A stretch of DNA of 64,000 nucleotides from Trochalopteron elliotii (lineage: Eukaryota; Chordata; Aves; Passeriformes; Leiothrichidae): the NCBI GenBank assembly GCA_024734555.1, contig JANPWX010000651.1:1032407-1096406 (forward strand), in the 5' to 3' direction. The notes under the pieces are model-generated. The model was given only the letters and a program-made list of their open reading frames with translations, ran no database searches and was not told where the DNA came from. Of the stretch, positions 51,401-63,330 are shown in pieces; position 1 is the first letter of the stretch, and the number at the start of each line of letters is the position of its first letter. The translations under genes and the position numbers were made by a program.

Positions 51401-51610
51401 TATTTATAGATGTTAGGGCCAGAAAGGACCATTATGAACAAATCCTCTGACCTCCATGACATAGGCCAAACAATCATATCCAAAAATTCCTGGAGCAAGT
51501 CCTCTATTTATATGGGAGCTATGAAGATACATTTTGGAAGAAGGGTAATAATTTAAAATGCTGGAAAATCTTCCTGATTGTAGCAATTGCCATGAAGCCA
51601 TGACATCCCT
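51401..51610 (-). mobile_element. Old CR1 LINE 3' tail (reverse orientation)
   Basis: The plus-strand words TTATAGATGTTAGGGCCAG, AAAGGACCATTATGA and CTGACCTCCATGACATAGGCC are the reverse complement of the 3' end of old amniote CR1 elements (in sense: GAGGTCAG, then ATCATAATGGTCC, then CTGGCC, then the terminal TCTATGA). Weaker matches run on to about 51610. The element is noncoding 3'-UTR remnant and clearly older than the CR1 at 18.6 kb. Confidence 0.75.
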
Positions 51611-53904
51611 CTGCCCCCAGCCAAAGTGCTGAGGGGGCAACCACAACATGATCATTTAATACTGCACCCTTCCAGGAGGAGAAATTCAAAGAAAAACCAA
51701 CAGAGTTTCAGGAAGGAGATTGCTATGGATTGACTATAGGTCAAGAAATCAATGCAAACTGCCTATAGAAAGGAAGGAAATGAGATTGATGAAGCCAGAT
51801 TTTGCTGAGATTCAGGAGATTATTTCAAGTTATCTAAACTGGGCTCTGATAGAAGTAAAAGAGCCTGTTGGTCTTGAGCTGAAGACAGTACAAGGAACAT
51901 TGTGAGGTTTTTCCAGCCCACAGTGTGTATGTGATCCACAGGAGTGCACTGAAGAGTAAACACACAGCACAGCTCTCTGCACAGAGAAAAATCCCAAGGG
52001 TGTTGTGCCCTGGAGTGAGCTTGATCCTTTTTTAAACAGGTATGTGACATGTTTAACAGCAAAGAAATGATTGGACATCAAAAACTTTAGAGCCTGACCC
52101 TGCTATGGAATGTGTTCCTGCAAAATACTGGGTAATCTCCAGTCACTGATGAGTGTGAAAGCCAAAGCTCTTGTGCACATAGCAAGATCAGCTCCTTCAT
52201 AAAAATAGTGTGATGTGGGTAGAGCAAATTTCCCCTTCCTGAGCCAAGAAGGAAAGGAAGCATCTTCTCCAGGCATCTCTTGCACTCTGAGACACTTATT
52301 CTGTACTTCTTTGTGCACCTACTTTGATCGTCTGGACAAGACATTTCCATCTTAAAAAACCTGAGCCTCTGTTCCCAGTCTGGTTGCTTTGCAAAATGCT
52401 CCTTCCTCTCAGGCTGCTCAGAAGAGTGGCTTTTTTGATCACTCATTTACTGGGATTGTGCCAGCCCTTTAAAGAGTTCACATTCAATTACTCCTCTGTG
52501 CCACTTTCTGGTCACCAAGGAAATGCCTCCAACAATCAAGGAGGCAGTGCAGCTGATGAGGATGTTTCCAGCCAAACCCTCAGCAGGAGGGTAAAAAGAC
52601 ACACAGGAACAGCTCTGAAAGCCACGTGCAAAGTAAAAAGTGATCACTTTAGGAGTATCCATTCACACCTCTGCTCCAGCTTGCCTCTAGAGCATAACAA
52701 CACCCTTCAAAAATTTATTGCTGCTATTATGGTTTGAGGAATCTAGAAATAGGGGAAACTCTAGAGAAAAATAAATGTAAATATACCTATCAACCCCACA
52801 GGATATTTTCATATGTAGCTTGCAAAAATGTTTTATGAATAATTGATGGCATGGTTCATATTGTGCCATTGATTAGCTAAGCACTGACTGAACTGCCGCC
52901 CCACCCTTTGAGGATGAAGTGTTGAATATTTTTGTTGTCATTATCATAATTCTGGCTTTCAGTTCCATGGACAAGGGCCAGAACTGAAACTCCAGCTCCA
53001 GCCACCCCAAACATGGGTGGTGTTAGGAAGCTGACCCACAACTGAGTTCCAAGTTTAGCAAATCTTTATCATGGGAGAAAACCCTAGCTGTGACTAACTT
53101 GGGGTCAGTCTCTGGCCTCACTTGAATCAGTGGGGTTTTTCCCAGTGGCTAGATTTGGAGGCAGGAGTGCTGGCTTGTGAATTTCAAGCTAGGATTGTAT
53201 TTACAACTTGATCATACCTTAAACTGGATATGTCAGTGTTCCTCAGTTTGTACCCTCTCCCAAGGACTTAGGTAGAAGCTTATTAAAAATGTTAAGTGTC
53301 TTGTTCTCAGCCATTTGGGAAAATGTTATGATCTTGTGCCCCATCTTCCACCCCTGTGGGATAGACAACTTCATTATTGGATGTTCTCACTGCAAATGGT
53401 TTAGCAGGTTAGCCCATCATTTTTGGAAGCATGTAATGAATTTAATGCTCTGAAGTACATTTATCCCTTTAGCTATTAATGTCTCTTTGACAGCAGGCTT
53501 TCACTCACTGGGAAATTATTGGGGTGGGGGTGGAAGTCCTTAATGGGGATGTGTTATGAGGACCTCTGCCAGAACCAGTGTTGTCTATAGCTGGTTGTAG
53601 TCAATCTAATCTGGCAACATTGTCCTGCCTAGGGACAGGTCATATTTCTCTGTCTGAAGAACTGCCTTGCATTAAGGTGATGATTTTATTCTGTATGTCA
53701 ATACACAGAGATTGGAGGTGGAAAGAAAAAAGAGCTGCTTCTTGCAACCACCTCTGTTCCTTTTGCATTTGCACTGTGGCCAAACTTGGGTGACTGTCAG
53801 CTGCACGCAGTGCCAAAACACACTGAGTGGCTGTGCTTGGGAGTGTAGGGAGCCAGAGCCAGCCCTGCACCAGCTGTGGAGCAGCTGCTGCCCTGGGGTA
53901 TGCT
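51611..53904. other. Single-copy noncoding sequence, nothing recognised
   Basis: Unique sequence with several short open frames in both directions (up to 137 codons) that match no known family. A short G-rich run lies at 53521-53532. Confidence 0.5.
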
Positions 53905-53954
53905 GTGCCTGCCGTGTGACAATGCTCAGTGTGTGCCTGCCGTGTGACAATGCT
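53905..53954 (+). repeat. 28-bp-period tandem duplication
   Basis: A 22-base segment starting GTGCCTGCCGTGTGACAATG occurs at 53905 and again at 53933 without change. The copies are separated by six bases, so the period is 28. It looks like a recent slippage or duplication event. Confidence 0.88.
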
Positions 53955-55060
53955 GGCTGTGACCACAGCGCAGGGCTCTGACATCCAGCCTGCTCTCTGC
54001 AACACTGAACCACATTAGTCTGCTCCTTTCCAACCTTGCTCTCCATTTCCAAAGGCTTTAATCTTCTGATGAGTTTTGAGCTTGAGGATTAATTTTTTGG
54101 GGCACAGGTAAAGGAGAAGTAACACCCTGAAAAATGAACACGTTATGGAAGTGTCTGTACTACTTGTGGAAAGGATGCATTGTCAGTAGACCGAGGTAGA
54201 CAGTGAACTTTCTGCTGCCTGGGACAGGGCAGAATATTGAGCAGATACTGGCAGGTTGTGTGACAAGGAAGAGTAAGTGATCTATACTTTACTATGGGAA
54301 ACTCTACCAAGCCATATCAGTATATCTCATCATGGGCTTTACTTTTTCTTTGCTCTAAAAGGATCACATTGTCAACATCAGAAAAGGAATGCTAAACACT
54401 CATATTTCAGTGTCTCCTTGCACAGAATCCATTGCCATGTGCAACAGACGCAGTGAACTGAGGGACTTAGTGTGAACTTTGAGGATTAAGGCTGTAATGT
54501 GGGAAAATGCTGGGCAGGTTTCCCTTGAGAGGCTCTCACAGTGTTCCTGTGTATGCAAACCTCCCTGCATAGCTGCAGGGCTGAGATAAGCAGTTCTGCC
54601 AAAAGAGTAGTTAGCCGGATGAGAAGAAATGCACCTCAGTCCGAAGGCATGAACTCTGAAGCCACTTGGATCTTGTGTTCACTGCAGTCTGAAAAAAAAG
54701 CCTTCCTCCTTGTCCTTGTTTAACCAAAACCAGCACATCCATGTACAAGCAGAAAGATGGGCAGTGCTCACTAGGCTTTGTTTAGTGCTGAAGATTTCTT
54801 CCAAGACTCATGTTGTCTGTTTACTTTAAAATTCAGTGTTTAAGGCAGATTCCTTCTGTAGCCAGCAGAGAACAATGAGCACTTTTACTGGGTCCCATCT
54901 GAAGAGAAGTGTTTAAGATGGAGTTGATGATTTGCTCCCTGGCTCTCCAGCCTTCCTAATGTTTAATGGGTATGATCCAGCCTGTTTCAATTTTGACATG
55001 CAGTCAGGGGCTTTAGGCATTACTCATCTGGGTTAACAGTGCTCACAGCTTGCATTTCCC
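53955..55060. other. Single-copy noncoding sequence, nothing recognised
   Basis: Unique AT-rich sequence without recognisable gene or repeat. Confidence 0.5.
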
Positions 55061-55520
55061 CCCTTATCTATGAAAAGCAAAGATTTATGTAGCTCAGCTG
55101 ACGTGCAGTAGCTCAGTAAACCAGAGCAACTCAATTGTGTGTCTGAGAATGAGAGACACATTTAACTGCAATTTATAAAATACCACAGGATGTACCTCTA
55201 CTTGCTTATACTTCATTACTTTCAGAAAGTGGGCAGTTGATGTTTATCATCTAATTAACAAACTGTGAAGTGGGAAGGCAACATTAAAAGCCTTCTCATC
55301 TATCCTCTGCTGCAGCTACCTGTGTATAGATGTTTATGCCTGTAAAGATCACAATTATTGGAGGCATGCTGGCCTAATGTTTCATTATCTCTGCAGTCTG
55401 AAACCTCTTCCTAAGCTGAAACCCAATTTACCATGTCTTTCTGTGTGCTTGTTAGCATTTCAACAGAGGTAATTAAACTAATGTATTAATGAACAATGAA
55501 ATAAAGCAAAAAATCTCTAA
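55061..55520. promoter_or_regulatory. Candidate conserved regulatory block, strongest texture in the window
   Basis: A long non-repetitive AT-rich block with dense developmental transcription-factor words: GCTGACGTGCAG (CRE-like), GTTTATCATCTAATTAAC, AGGTAATTAAACTAATG, TATTAATGAACAATG (SOX-like ACAAT) and repeated TGTTTAT (FOX-like). Coding potential is absent. The combination resembles known enhancer elements of developmental genes. The call is by composition only, and no target gene is visible. Confidence 0.32.
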
Positions 55521-55560
55521 GGATGTTTAAGTGGACAAGGGAGGAGAAGGGAGGTTGCAG

Positions 55561-55630
55561 TACATCTGCAGATGTAACTAGATTCTGACAGAGAGAAGAT
55601 AGTGACTATAGTGACTATAGTCTATAGTGT
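55561..55630. repeat. Cluster of palindromes: 16-bp perfect plus TATAG repeats
   Basis: TACATCTGCAGATGTA (55561-55576) is a perfect palindrome with a CAGATG E-box on each strand. About 25 bases later the word GTGACTATA is repeated twice and is followed by GTCTATAGTG, forming overlapping palindromes such as GACTATAGTC. Confidence 0.8.
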
Positions 55631-58555
55631 TAAAGAGATGTTTTAGGAAGTGCTCTGTTTGTGGAAATTTGGAACATTTACCTTTTTTTAGTCACTTCGC
55701 TTGGAAAAACTGCAAGTGACTTTGAGGGCTCTTCCAGTTCAAGTTAATGAGGTATATTTGATTATATAGCAATTTGAAAAGGAAGGAGAGCTTCAGCAAG
55801 ATTCTTTTTGCACCTGTACACGACTGGTACTTCTGTTGTACTGTACTTCTCTGGTACTTCTGATGTGGTATTTGTTCAGTTAGAGTGATAGTCTCTTGGT
55901 GTTAAAGATGGGAAGGAAGTTGTTTTAAAGCTCATTCCCAGGCAGAGTTTTCTGGAAGGGTGTAAATTCTTCAAAAGCTCATTAAATTATTACCTTCATC
56001 CTGGAGTGCACACTGCAAAGCCTTTGCCCCTGGTCTTAATGTCACTGTACTTTCAGTCTTATTATTACAGAGCAGGTCATGAGATGTAATGTACTACTGA
56101 CAGTGCTGCCACAGGCTCCACACACCCCACAAATATGGAAAGCTCAGGGCTCACATATTTATTATGGCTCCCATTACTCCAAACCACTTTGCTGCCAGGT
56201 CAGAGCTTCCAGACAGGGCAGGGCAGTGTCCATTCACCAGTGTCTGTCTCTTGAGGCACAGGAGAACATTAAACACATGGTTGCTCAGCAGATTGTTTCT
56301 CCTTAGCAGCTTGGCTCTCCACACAGAGAAACCTGTTTGTCTGTCATTTCAAGGACTCTGGGTTTTTTTGCTTAGCACACAGATACATAAATAGATCTCG
56401 TCTTAAGATATCAAAGCTGCTTTGGGTCGTATTTGTGGCAGAAGCTAACTGCTAATGGAATGAAAATCCATAAATATTGTCGGCAGCTTTCATCACCCAA
56501 ATGTTTAAGAAAGCTTTACCACAGACCGTGCTCAGTTGTTAACTGCAGTTATGCTGGTAGTATCCATGAGAAGACTGAGACACAAGAGACTAAAATTTTG
56601 CTCAAAGTAGCAGCACATTCAAATGTAAGTTTTGCTTTGCCTCCTCCAAAGCTGCTTTTTTGACAGCTGTGCTGTGCTGTGTGCCCAGCACTGCCAATAT
56701 CCTTCAGAAGCATATCAAAGCTTTTGGTAAACAGATTGAAGAGCTACTTAGCATATATCATGTGCTACGGCTGCTCGTTGTTTCTGGACCAGAAGGGCTC
56801 TGCATTTAATATAAACCTCTCACTGCTGATACAGGCAAGCAATGGCTCTCCCTATGGCCAGTGGTGTGTGAAGGATTGAGTAATATTGTAGGCACAGGTT
56901 CTTGAAAAGCCAAGGCATGTGATGGCTACTCTCAGCATGCTGGTATGAGACTTGGAGGCAGCACATGGGTTGTACACCCATGGGTTGCAGGCCCCTCTCT
57001 GACCTGAATGCACTTCTTGCATTTGGGAACTGAGAATTTTCCTGCACCAAATGAGTGGTGGCATACAAACAACAACATGCACCCTCTTCCCTTTGTCTAG
57101 GCTGCAAATGAAAGGAAAAAACCAAGATTTTCTAGAATTATGTTTGTCTCTGGTGTTGTCATGTTACATATAGACACACTTGCATGCAATCAGAATTCTA
57201 AGCTATTTTCACAGAGTGTCTGGGCTTGCCATATCAGGATGAGATGTCTTTGCATGGTGGGGTATATGAACACTTCAGATTAGAGTTTGAGTCTGGAAAG
57301 ATGTTCCTCATTATTAGGGAGATGAGACTGGAGAACAAGAGGTTAGAAAATAATGAAAAAAGTGATACAATCTGGAGGTTGCAGAGCTTTTTTCTACTTG
57401 GAGTCTACAGATATGTCCATAGCTTTGTGTGAGTTAATGAGAGCTCCTTGTGTCTCAGTTTCCTTAATGCATCATGAGAGAAATGCAGCCTAAGTTGGAA
57501 AGGGAGATCTATGTATGTTTTAGCCAAGTATCCCCAAAGTCTCTCACAAATAGAAAGTCAGTTTCAAAACAAGCTCAGCTGGACAGGGTAGAAGGAAACA
57601 CACAGGAACAGTGTCGCCTGCTCCTGGAATGTACCCATGTCTGGGACTGAATGTTACAGCAGTGCTTTTTTCACAGCCTGGCACAACAGTTCACAGCAGG
57701 GTAGAGGGATCATGCACTGCATACCTTTGAAGAAGAAATGGTGATGCTAATTTGAAGGATGTAATCTATCCAGGCTGGAACTCAGAGACTGTCTGAATAA
57801 GGAACTTTTTTCCTTCGGTTTGCACTCATGTTTGATAGCTTTTCTCTCACAGTGTCTTTTGTCTTTGTGCTATGGTGGCAGGAGACTGATTGCAGAGACC
57901 TGTGAGGTGTTGGCAGGGCAGCTCCAGAAGCATCTGTGAGGGCACTGTCTGCCTGCACCCAGCTGCATTCTGCACATGGGCACTGCAGCTACTGCATTGG
58001 CTCACTGCATGGAGCTACTGAGAAATACATGCTCAGACTTACTTTGAAGGGCCATCCCCCCAGAAGATCTTAGGCAGTGTTTCTAAACTTGCTGTTTAGG
58101 TGAGAACATACCCTTGAATTTGGCCTCAAAAGGCAGAAGTAATCTTACTACAGGATCATAGGACAGGGGCTCAGGTAGTACCAGGGGCTGCAGCACAAAG
58201 CATCAAGTGTATTCAAATACCAATTCTCTTTTTCAAATACAAAATAAGAATTCAGCAAAACCTTTAAAATTGTTATCTTCCTTTCCACTTGACTATACAA
58301 TTCTAAGTCTGGATCTTCTGACAGGTTGAGAATAAACTATCCCCTCTCTAAGCAGTAAACAATTATGCTATGGGACTCCACTCTGTGGAGGATTGGACCT
58401 GGAAATATGATAAGTATAGTAGCTAATGCTCAAACTGAACCAAACAAGTCCCCAAACCTAATACTACCAGGGTTAATCTGCTGGTAACACTTTCTATTAA
58501 ATATAGAAACCACTTTTCCAGCTCACAAGCCAGTTATAAATAAATACCTTTTCCC
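55631..58555. other. Single-copy noncoding sequence; enhancer-like words at 56395-56520
   Basis: Unique DNA. The stretch 56395-56520 keeps several CpGs (CTCGTC, GGTCGTA, GTCGGCAG) in an AT-rich setting, together with a TCF-like ATCAAAG word, which gives it a conserved-element texture. No gene or RNA is recognised. Confidence 0.45.
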
Positions 58556-58571
58556 TTTTTTTTTTTTTTTT
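58556..58571. repeat. Poly(T), 16 T, followed by AG
   Basis: Sixteen T followed by AGGAGAGCC resembles a polypyrimidine tract with a 3' splice site. The plus-strand frames downstream close within about 17 codons, so no exon is supported. Confidence 0.85.
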
Positions 58572-59154
58572 AGGAGAGCCTGGCACAGCCCCAGTGAGCC
58601 TGATCAGCCTCTGTTGTGGAGCTGAGTAACAGGCAGCTGCAAACCTACTAAATACATGACCAGGCTGACACGCTGCAGCCCAGCTGCAGAGCAGGGACAC
58701 AAGTTTTCCCCCTCATTTCTCTCTGGCTGTGGGTGACATGCTCTGAACAGGGCTGCAGTGGCTAAGGATGAGCAACATCCCTTTCTCCTGCCTGTGGAGA
58801 GCACATTGATGGGGAAAAGAAACTGGGTGCTTTGCTTGGTGTGTGGGAGAAAAAGGAGAAAAGTCAAGACTAAAATAGAACTGAAAGTGCTGTAAAAGTT
58901 GTTGCTGTTGGTTTTCAGTGAGGGGAGTTTGGAAGATTAGGACTTGCACAAAGAAATAATATCATGAGCAAGAATTTGCAGGTGCGCAGGCCTACAGCTG
59001 CGAAAGCACCATGTGAGTGCATAGTCACTGATGGGGGAGAAAACCCTCAGTATTTGTACTTTAAAGTGGACTGAGTATGGTTCCATAATCTGCCTTTTTG
59101 GGCCTAATAAAAAGCAGCATCAGGACATTTATGTAACATTTATCAACTTTTCAG
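58572..59154. other. Single-copy noncoding sequence
   Basis: Unique sequence, nothing recognised apart from the exon-like candidate that follows it. Confidence 0.45.
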
Positions 59155-59289
59155 AATACTACTTAACAAATCTTGAGGAAGCTCGTAAATTGCTCAAGGA
59201 TCTTTGGAGGAAATATGACTCTGTTATTTTCGTGCTGCTAAAATGTCTTCCCTGGCACCCAACCCACAAGCAGATTCTGCTCTTGGAAG
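59155..59289 (+). other. Exon-like open segment, unproven
   Basis: A 135-nt segment (divisible by three) begins after TTTATCAACTTTTCAG, a fair 3' splice-site pattern, and ends at GGAAG followed by GTGATC, a weak donor. The frame is open and gives a helix-like peptide containing NLEEARKLLKDLWRKYDSV. I recognise no family. A symmetric exon could be skipped or retained without shifting frame. Against it: the donor is weak, no neighbouring exon is visible, and open segments of this size are common by chance. Confidence 0.15.
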
Positions 59290-59775
59290 GTGATCTGTGA
59301 CATTTGCGTGTGTCTGTTCCATGGCAGTGGCAGGACACTGGTCCCCCAGGTGACTAAGGGCTGGCTGAGTAAAGTGCACAGTCTGAGGGTGTTGTCAGAG
59401 GTGTGTGCACTGACCTTGGTGCCTCCCATGGTTTCCAAAAGGTCTAAACGTTGTCTTATGAGAGTTTTGTATCGAGATGTCTGAGGATTAAAATACATTT
59501 GCATAATAACTATGTGCAGTTTACATATTCATTTGGCAATTCTTGAGACAAGGTACACAAAATGCACCTGCCTTGTCAGACAACTCCTTTGAAAAGGTCT
59601 CGTGAAAGCCTGTGGCTATAACTATGCTTTTTAAAAGCCTATTTTTGGGAATGAATGTGTCCAGGCTCAGACTTCATAGTCCTCTTTACGCCCTGAGTTT
59701 TCTGCTAAGACTGCCAAGCTTGAGGCCATTTCTTATGGTGATCTTTGGGACACTTTCAGTGCATATTTTGTTTTG
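59290..59775. other. Single-copy noncoding sequence
   Basis: Unique AT-rich DNA with a MEF2-like CTATTTTTGG near 59639. Nothing else is recognised. Confidence 0.45.
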
Positions 59776-59793
59776 CTAAACAATATTGTTTAG
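59776..59793. promoter_or_regulatory. 18-bp perfect palindrome of FOX and SOX half-sites
   Basis: CTAAACAATATTGTTTAG is its own reverse complement. It contains forkhead-type TAAACA in both orientations and SOX-type AACAAT/ATTGTT head to head with no spacer. About 75 bases downstream is a second inverted pair (ATTTGC at 59862-59867 with GCAAAT at 59872-59877). This would suit dimer binding; no direct evidence of function exists. Confidence 0.5.
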
Positions 59794-60777
59794 ACTTCCC
59801 AGATCCTTTCTCAAGAAAACTTCAGCTTTTCTGGAAAGAGTTCAGAGAGGAAAGTTTGTTGCTATTTGCAGCAGCAAATGGCTAAGAAATCAAAAGCAAC
59901 AAATCATAATACAGATCAGCAAAAGGTAAGTATGAAACCATTTCCTGAGGAAATATCCTGACAAACCAGAACAACATTTCAAAATTATCATTTTAAAGTC
60001 AGTTAATAAAATCAATTTCAGTACAGCTGTGCCCTAAGGAATAACTGTCTATATTTAATTCCTCTTAAGCAAGAGGCATTTATCTGTAGGGAAAAGTTGC
60101 TTTGTTCATCTTCCTTGGGGGCAGTGACACAGCTTCAAATATATTTGACAGTATCCAAGTTTCTGCAAAACTGAGTGGTTTTGGAAGATGGTTTATTTTA
60201 AGAGCTATAAAAACATGAGTAGAAGGATCACTGACTTACTTTAAGGTATCAGTTCCAGGCAGAACTGAATGGAAGAAATTATGTTCTTGTTACCTACATT
60301 TGGAGCTGCTACATCCCAGCAGAAAGATTTCCTACTGCCACCTCCATCATACTCAAGCACCCAAAAAACCTATTATGAGGCTGTGTCCTCTACCAGGGCA
60401 CTGCAAGTGTAAGTATTCCTTGAATGGTTCTGCAACGTGAAGTGATCACTGCAGACTGAGAAACTGAGAAATACTGAGTACAGCTTTTACCTCATACTCT
60501 GGTGTGAACTACAGGGAGCTAATTGTAGTGCTTAGCATAAATACAGCCATCTTGTTTCTTAGCAAAGGTGCAGTTATGCTAAATTAAACATGCTGAGATG
60601 AATAAGAATAACTATTCATCATGATATCTTCGTGAATTTTCAGTGGTCAGGAAGATGACTTCCTTTTTAATACTAAAAATAGCTTTAACTGAATAGAGCA
60701 TATTTGATGTTGCCATGAGTAAACTTGAGAGATGAAGCAGACTGAGTAACTACCTATGAGTGACAAGAAAAAAACTC
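59794..60777. other. Single-copy noncoding sequence, enhancer-like texture at its left end
   Basis: Unique AT-rich DNA. 59800-60080 has a non-repetitive conserved-element look. The remainder shows nothing specific. Confidence 0.45.
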
Positions 60778-60852
60778 TGCCCATGGCAAGGGGCTTGGAA
60801 GTAGATGATCTTAATGATTCCTTCCAACTCACACCATTCTCTGATTCTGTGA
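60778..60852 (+). mobile_element. CR1 LINE 3' tail, very short copy
   Basis: TGCCCATGGCAAGGGGCTTG, then AGTAGATGATCTTAATG, then CCTTCCAACTC and finally CATTCTCTGATTCTGTG follow the order of the last 75 bases of bird CR1 elements. The rest was lost by 5' truncation. It has no coding content. Confidence 0.87.
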
Positions 60853-63330
60853 AAACACTGATTTGGTTTTTTTTTTCTCTCCCTCTTACTCAGTAGCCTG
60901 AGCTGTCAGTAGTGATGAGAAATGTACCCTGCAGGGGCAGCAAAGTACAGGTATGTTCCAGGAGAATGGAAAAAAAGCTGTGCTGTGTGTCACTGCTTGT
61001 GACAGTGTTATTAGTCAAAATAATGGAAGAGCTCAGAGGTGACTCATGAATGAAAATAACTGGGTAATTAACACCAGTGAACATTTATTTAGGAAAAATG
61101 GGTCCCTTCAAATTAATCCAGTTTGGCTGATGGGTTACAGGCAGAGATCTATTATTGATGGGCTGAAGTGACACTGTAGCATACTGACAGTCTCCTGTTG
61201 CACAGGCAAACAACCAGCACTTTAGTTATGAAAATTCATGGGCCAGTCTTTAAAGGTCTAGCAGGGCTAAAGTGGTCACTGGTTTAACAAAGTCTGCTGC
61301 AGGTGCAGATAGTTTGGTTCTCTCTGGATTCAGCACTACTGGCCAATACTGGGCCCTGTTGTTTTGCACATTATTTGGAAACTTAGTTAAGTGGGGAAGT
61401 TTTGGGGAGACCCACATGAGTAAGCAGAAGCTAATCTGCTTGTCCTAATGTGAGGGACTTAAGGAGAATGACAAGAAGGGAAAGGGCAGCTTGGAAATGA
61501 GTTTATACAGTCATAAAAATGTAACTGCATTCAGGGGCTGAAAGCCAAAATGGGTCAAATAGCCTCATAAAGACATTCTAACAGAATTTCTAACAGAAAT
61601 GCTCCAGTTCAACCAGCAGCTAATCTACATATATGTTGTGTACTTTGAGTCACACAAGACAATGATCCTCTTGTCTTGCAGGATATCAACAATAGATGGG
61701 CTGAAACCACTGAGTTCCAATCTGGGATCTCAGTCTTGTAATCAGATTGGTGGGGTTTGGGTTAAATAAAATACAAAATCAATACATTATAATCTGTTTG
61801 TTCCTCCCATTTTGCTTCAGGGCACTAACTGTGGGAAAATCACAAAGTGCTTGAATTCTTCCCAAGCTTGGGCAGTAGCCCACATCTCAGAGGCAAAATG
61901 GCACATGAAACATTTCCTGTTTCTAAGCATTTCCTGTGGGGCTACCAGATGCCTCTTTCCTGCAGTCCTGTAAGCTGTGCTGCTAATTCATCATGGGGAG
62001 CATCTTAGAGCTTGGTGAGGAAGGACAGATTCCCTAATGCATTTCTGTGTTTTCCTTACTGTATTGCTCATGGTACTTGAGAGAACCCAGTGATGTAAAC
62101 ACACCCAGATGTGTGAAACATGCCCTTGGCCCTATCTGCCATCCTGCTCTGGGAGTGCTGTGAAGCATTTCCATTCTGGGTTACCAGTTTCCGTGGGAAG
62201 GGGCTGTTTGGAGAATAATACTCACGTATGCAGCAGGCTTGGGTTAGTGTCCTTGGAATGAGGCAGCTGGATCCCATCCCTGGCTCACACCAGCATTTTC
62301 TGATGTGTGGTGGCACTGGCACCATGAAATGTCAGGTCTCAAAATGGAAATGGCTGGCATTGTTTAGGACTGATTCCAGCAAATGCCTTTTGGATAGAGG
62401 CACTCTTTTGCTGCCCCTTCTCTGTGACCTCGTGAGGAGAAGTATCTAAAATAGGTCATTGTTATGCACGGAGAGAACCCTGTTCCCTAAGCTCCCTTGG
62501 TTTCCAAGTAAATGAACTTTGGAGGTAAGTTAGCAAAAGAGGCTGATTCATTAGCAGCAAGGGAAATCTGTGTGTTGGAAGGGAGCCCAGCTGCCCAGAG
62601 GGACTTATGTAGTGACATGCTTCTCAAATCTTTATAGAACAGGCTGAGTGATACACACATGGGCTTGAACTGTATCACAATCACATGCTTGCTAGGCTCA
62701 GTTCTTATCTCATGGGTTTCTCTGGAGAGTATCACTTGCTCCAGTCCTTCACAGGGCTTTAAATTTGTAAGGGAAGAAGTCACAGTGAGGTGTCCTCTAA
62801 TGTGAGAAAATTCTGCATCTGCTTTCTTTTCCAAATTAGGTCACCTTGTAAGGCAGTTCTGGATGGAGTTTGTCCCCACAGTTATAGAGGCTGTAAATAA
62901 CATAGGTATTACAACATATTTGACAGGATTTCATTGCGCCATCACTACTCTATCCCAACATCATATCTCAAATTAATAACAAATTAATTTTATCTGCTGA
63001 AAGACCCCAACTGTCACCCTCCTGTCTGGAATGAGATAATCTTGGGCAGTTCCTCGCTTAGAGGAGGAATGGGGCCAGCACATTTTTCTGGCATCATTAC
63101 CAAGGGCAGGCTTGTGCACAGGCATGAGTGCTCCCCTTTGTCCCATCATGTGGAGTTCAGGGAGCAGAATTCAGTCTCCTTGGAGCATCTTCCGTCTCTT
63201 TGTTGGTGTGTCAAGCACTGGTGCCAATTAGTGCCAGTGATGAGAAGGGCACTAGTCCACAAGATCAGAAGCAGAAATGCACACACTGCTCTCACAGAGG
63301 ATGCTCAGCAGCTGTCGGATTATAAAGATC
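60853..63330. other. Single-copy noncoding sequence, nothing recognised
   Basis: Unique sequence. Short T run near 60867. Open frames up to 115 codons show no known family. Confidence 0.5.

Noticed and set aside
58556..58640. Strong-looking 3' splice site (T16 then AG)
   Set aside because: All plus-strand frames close shortly after it and no donor or neighbouring exon is evident; probably a plain poly(T).
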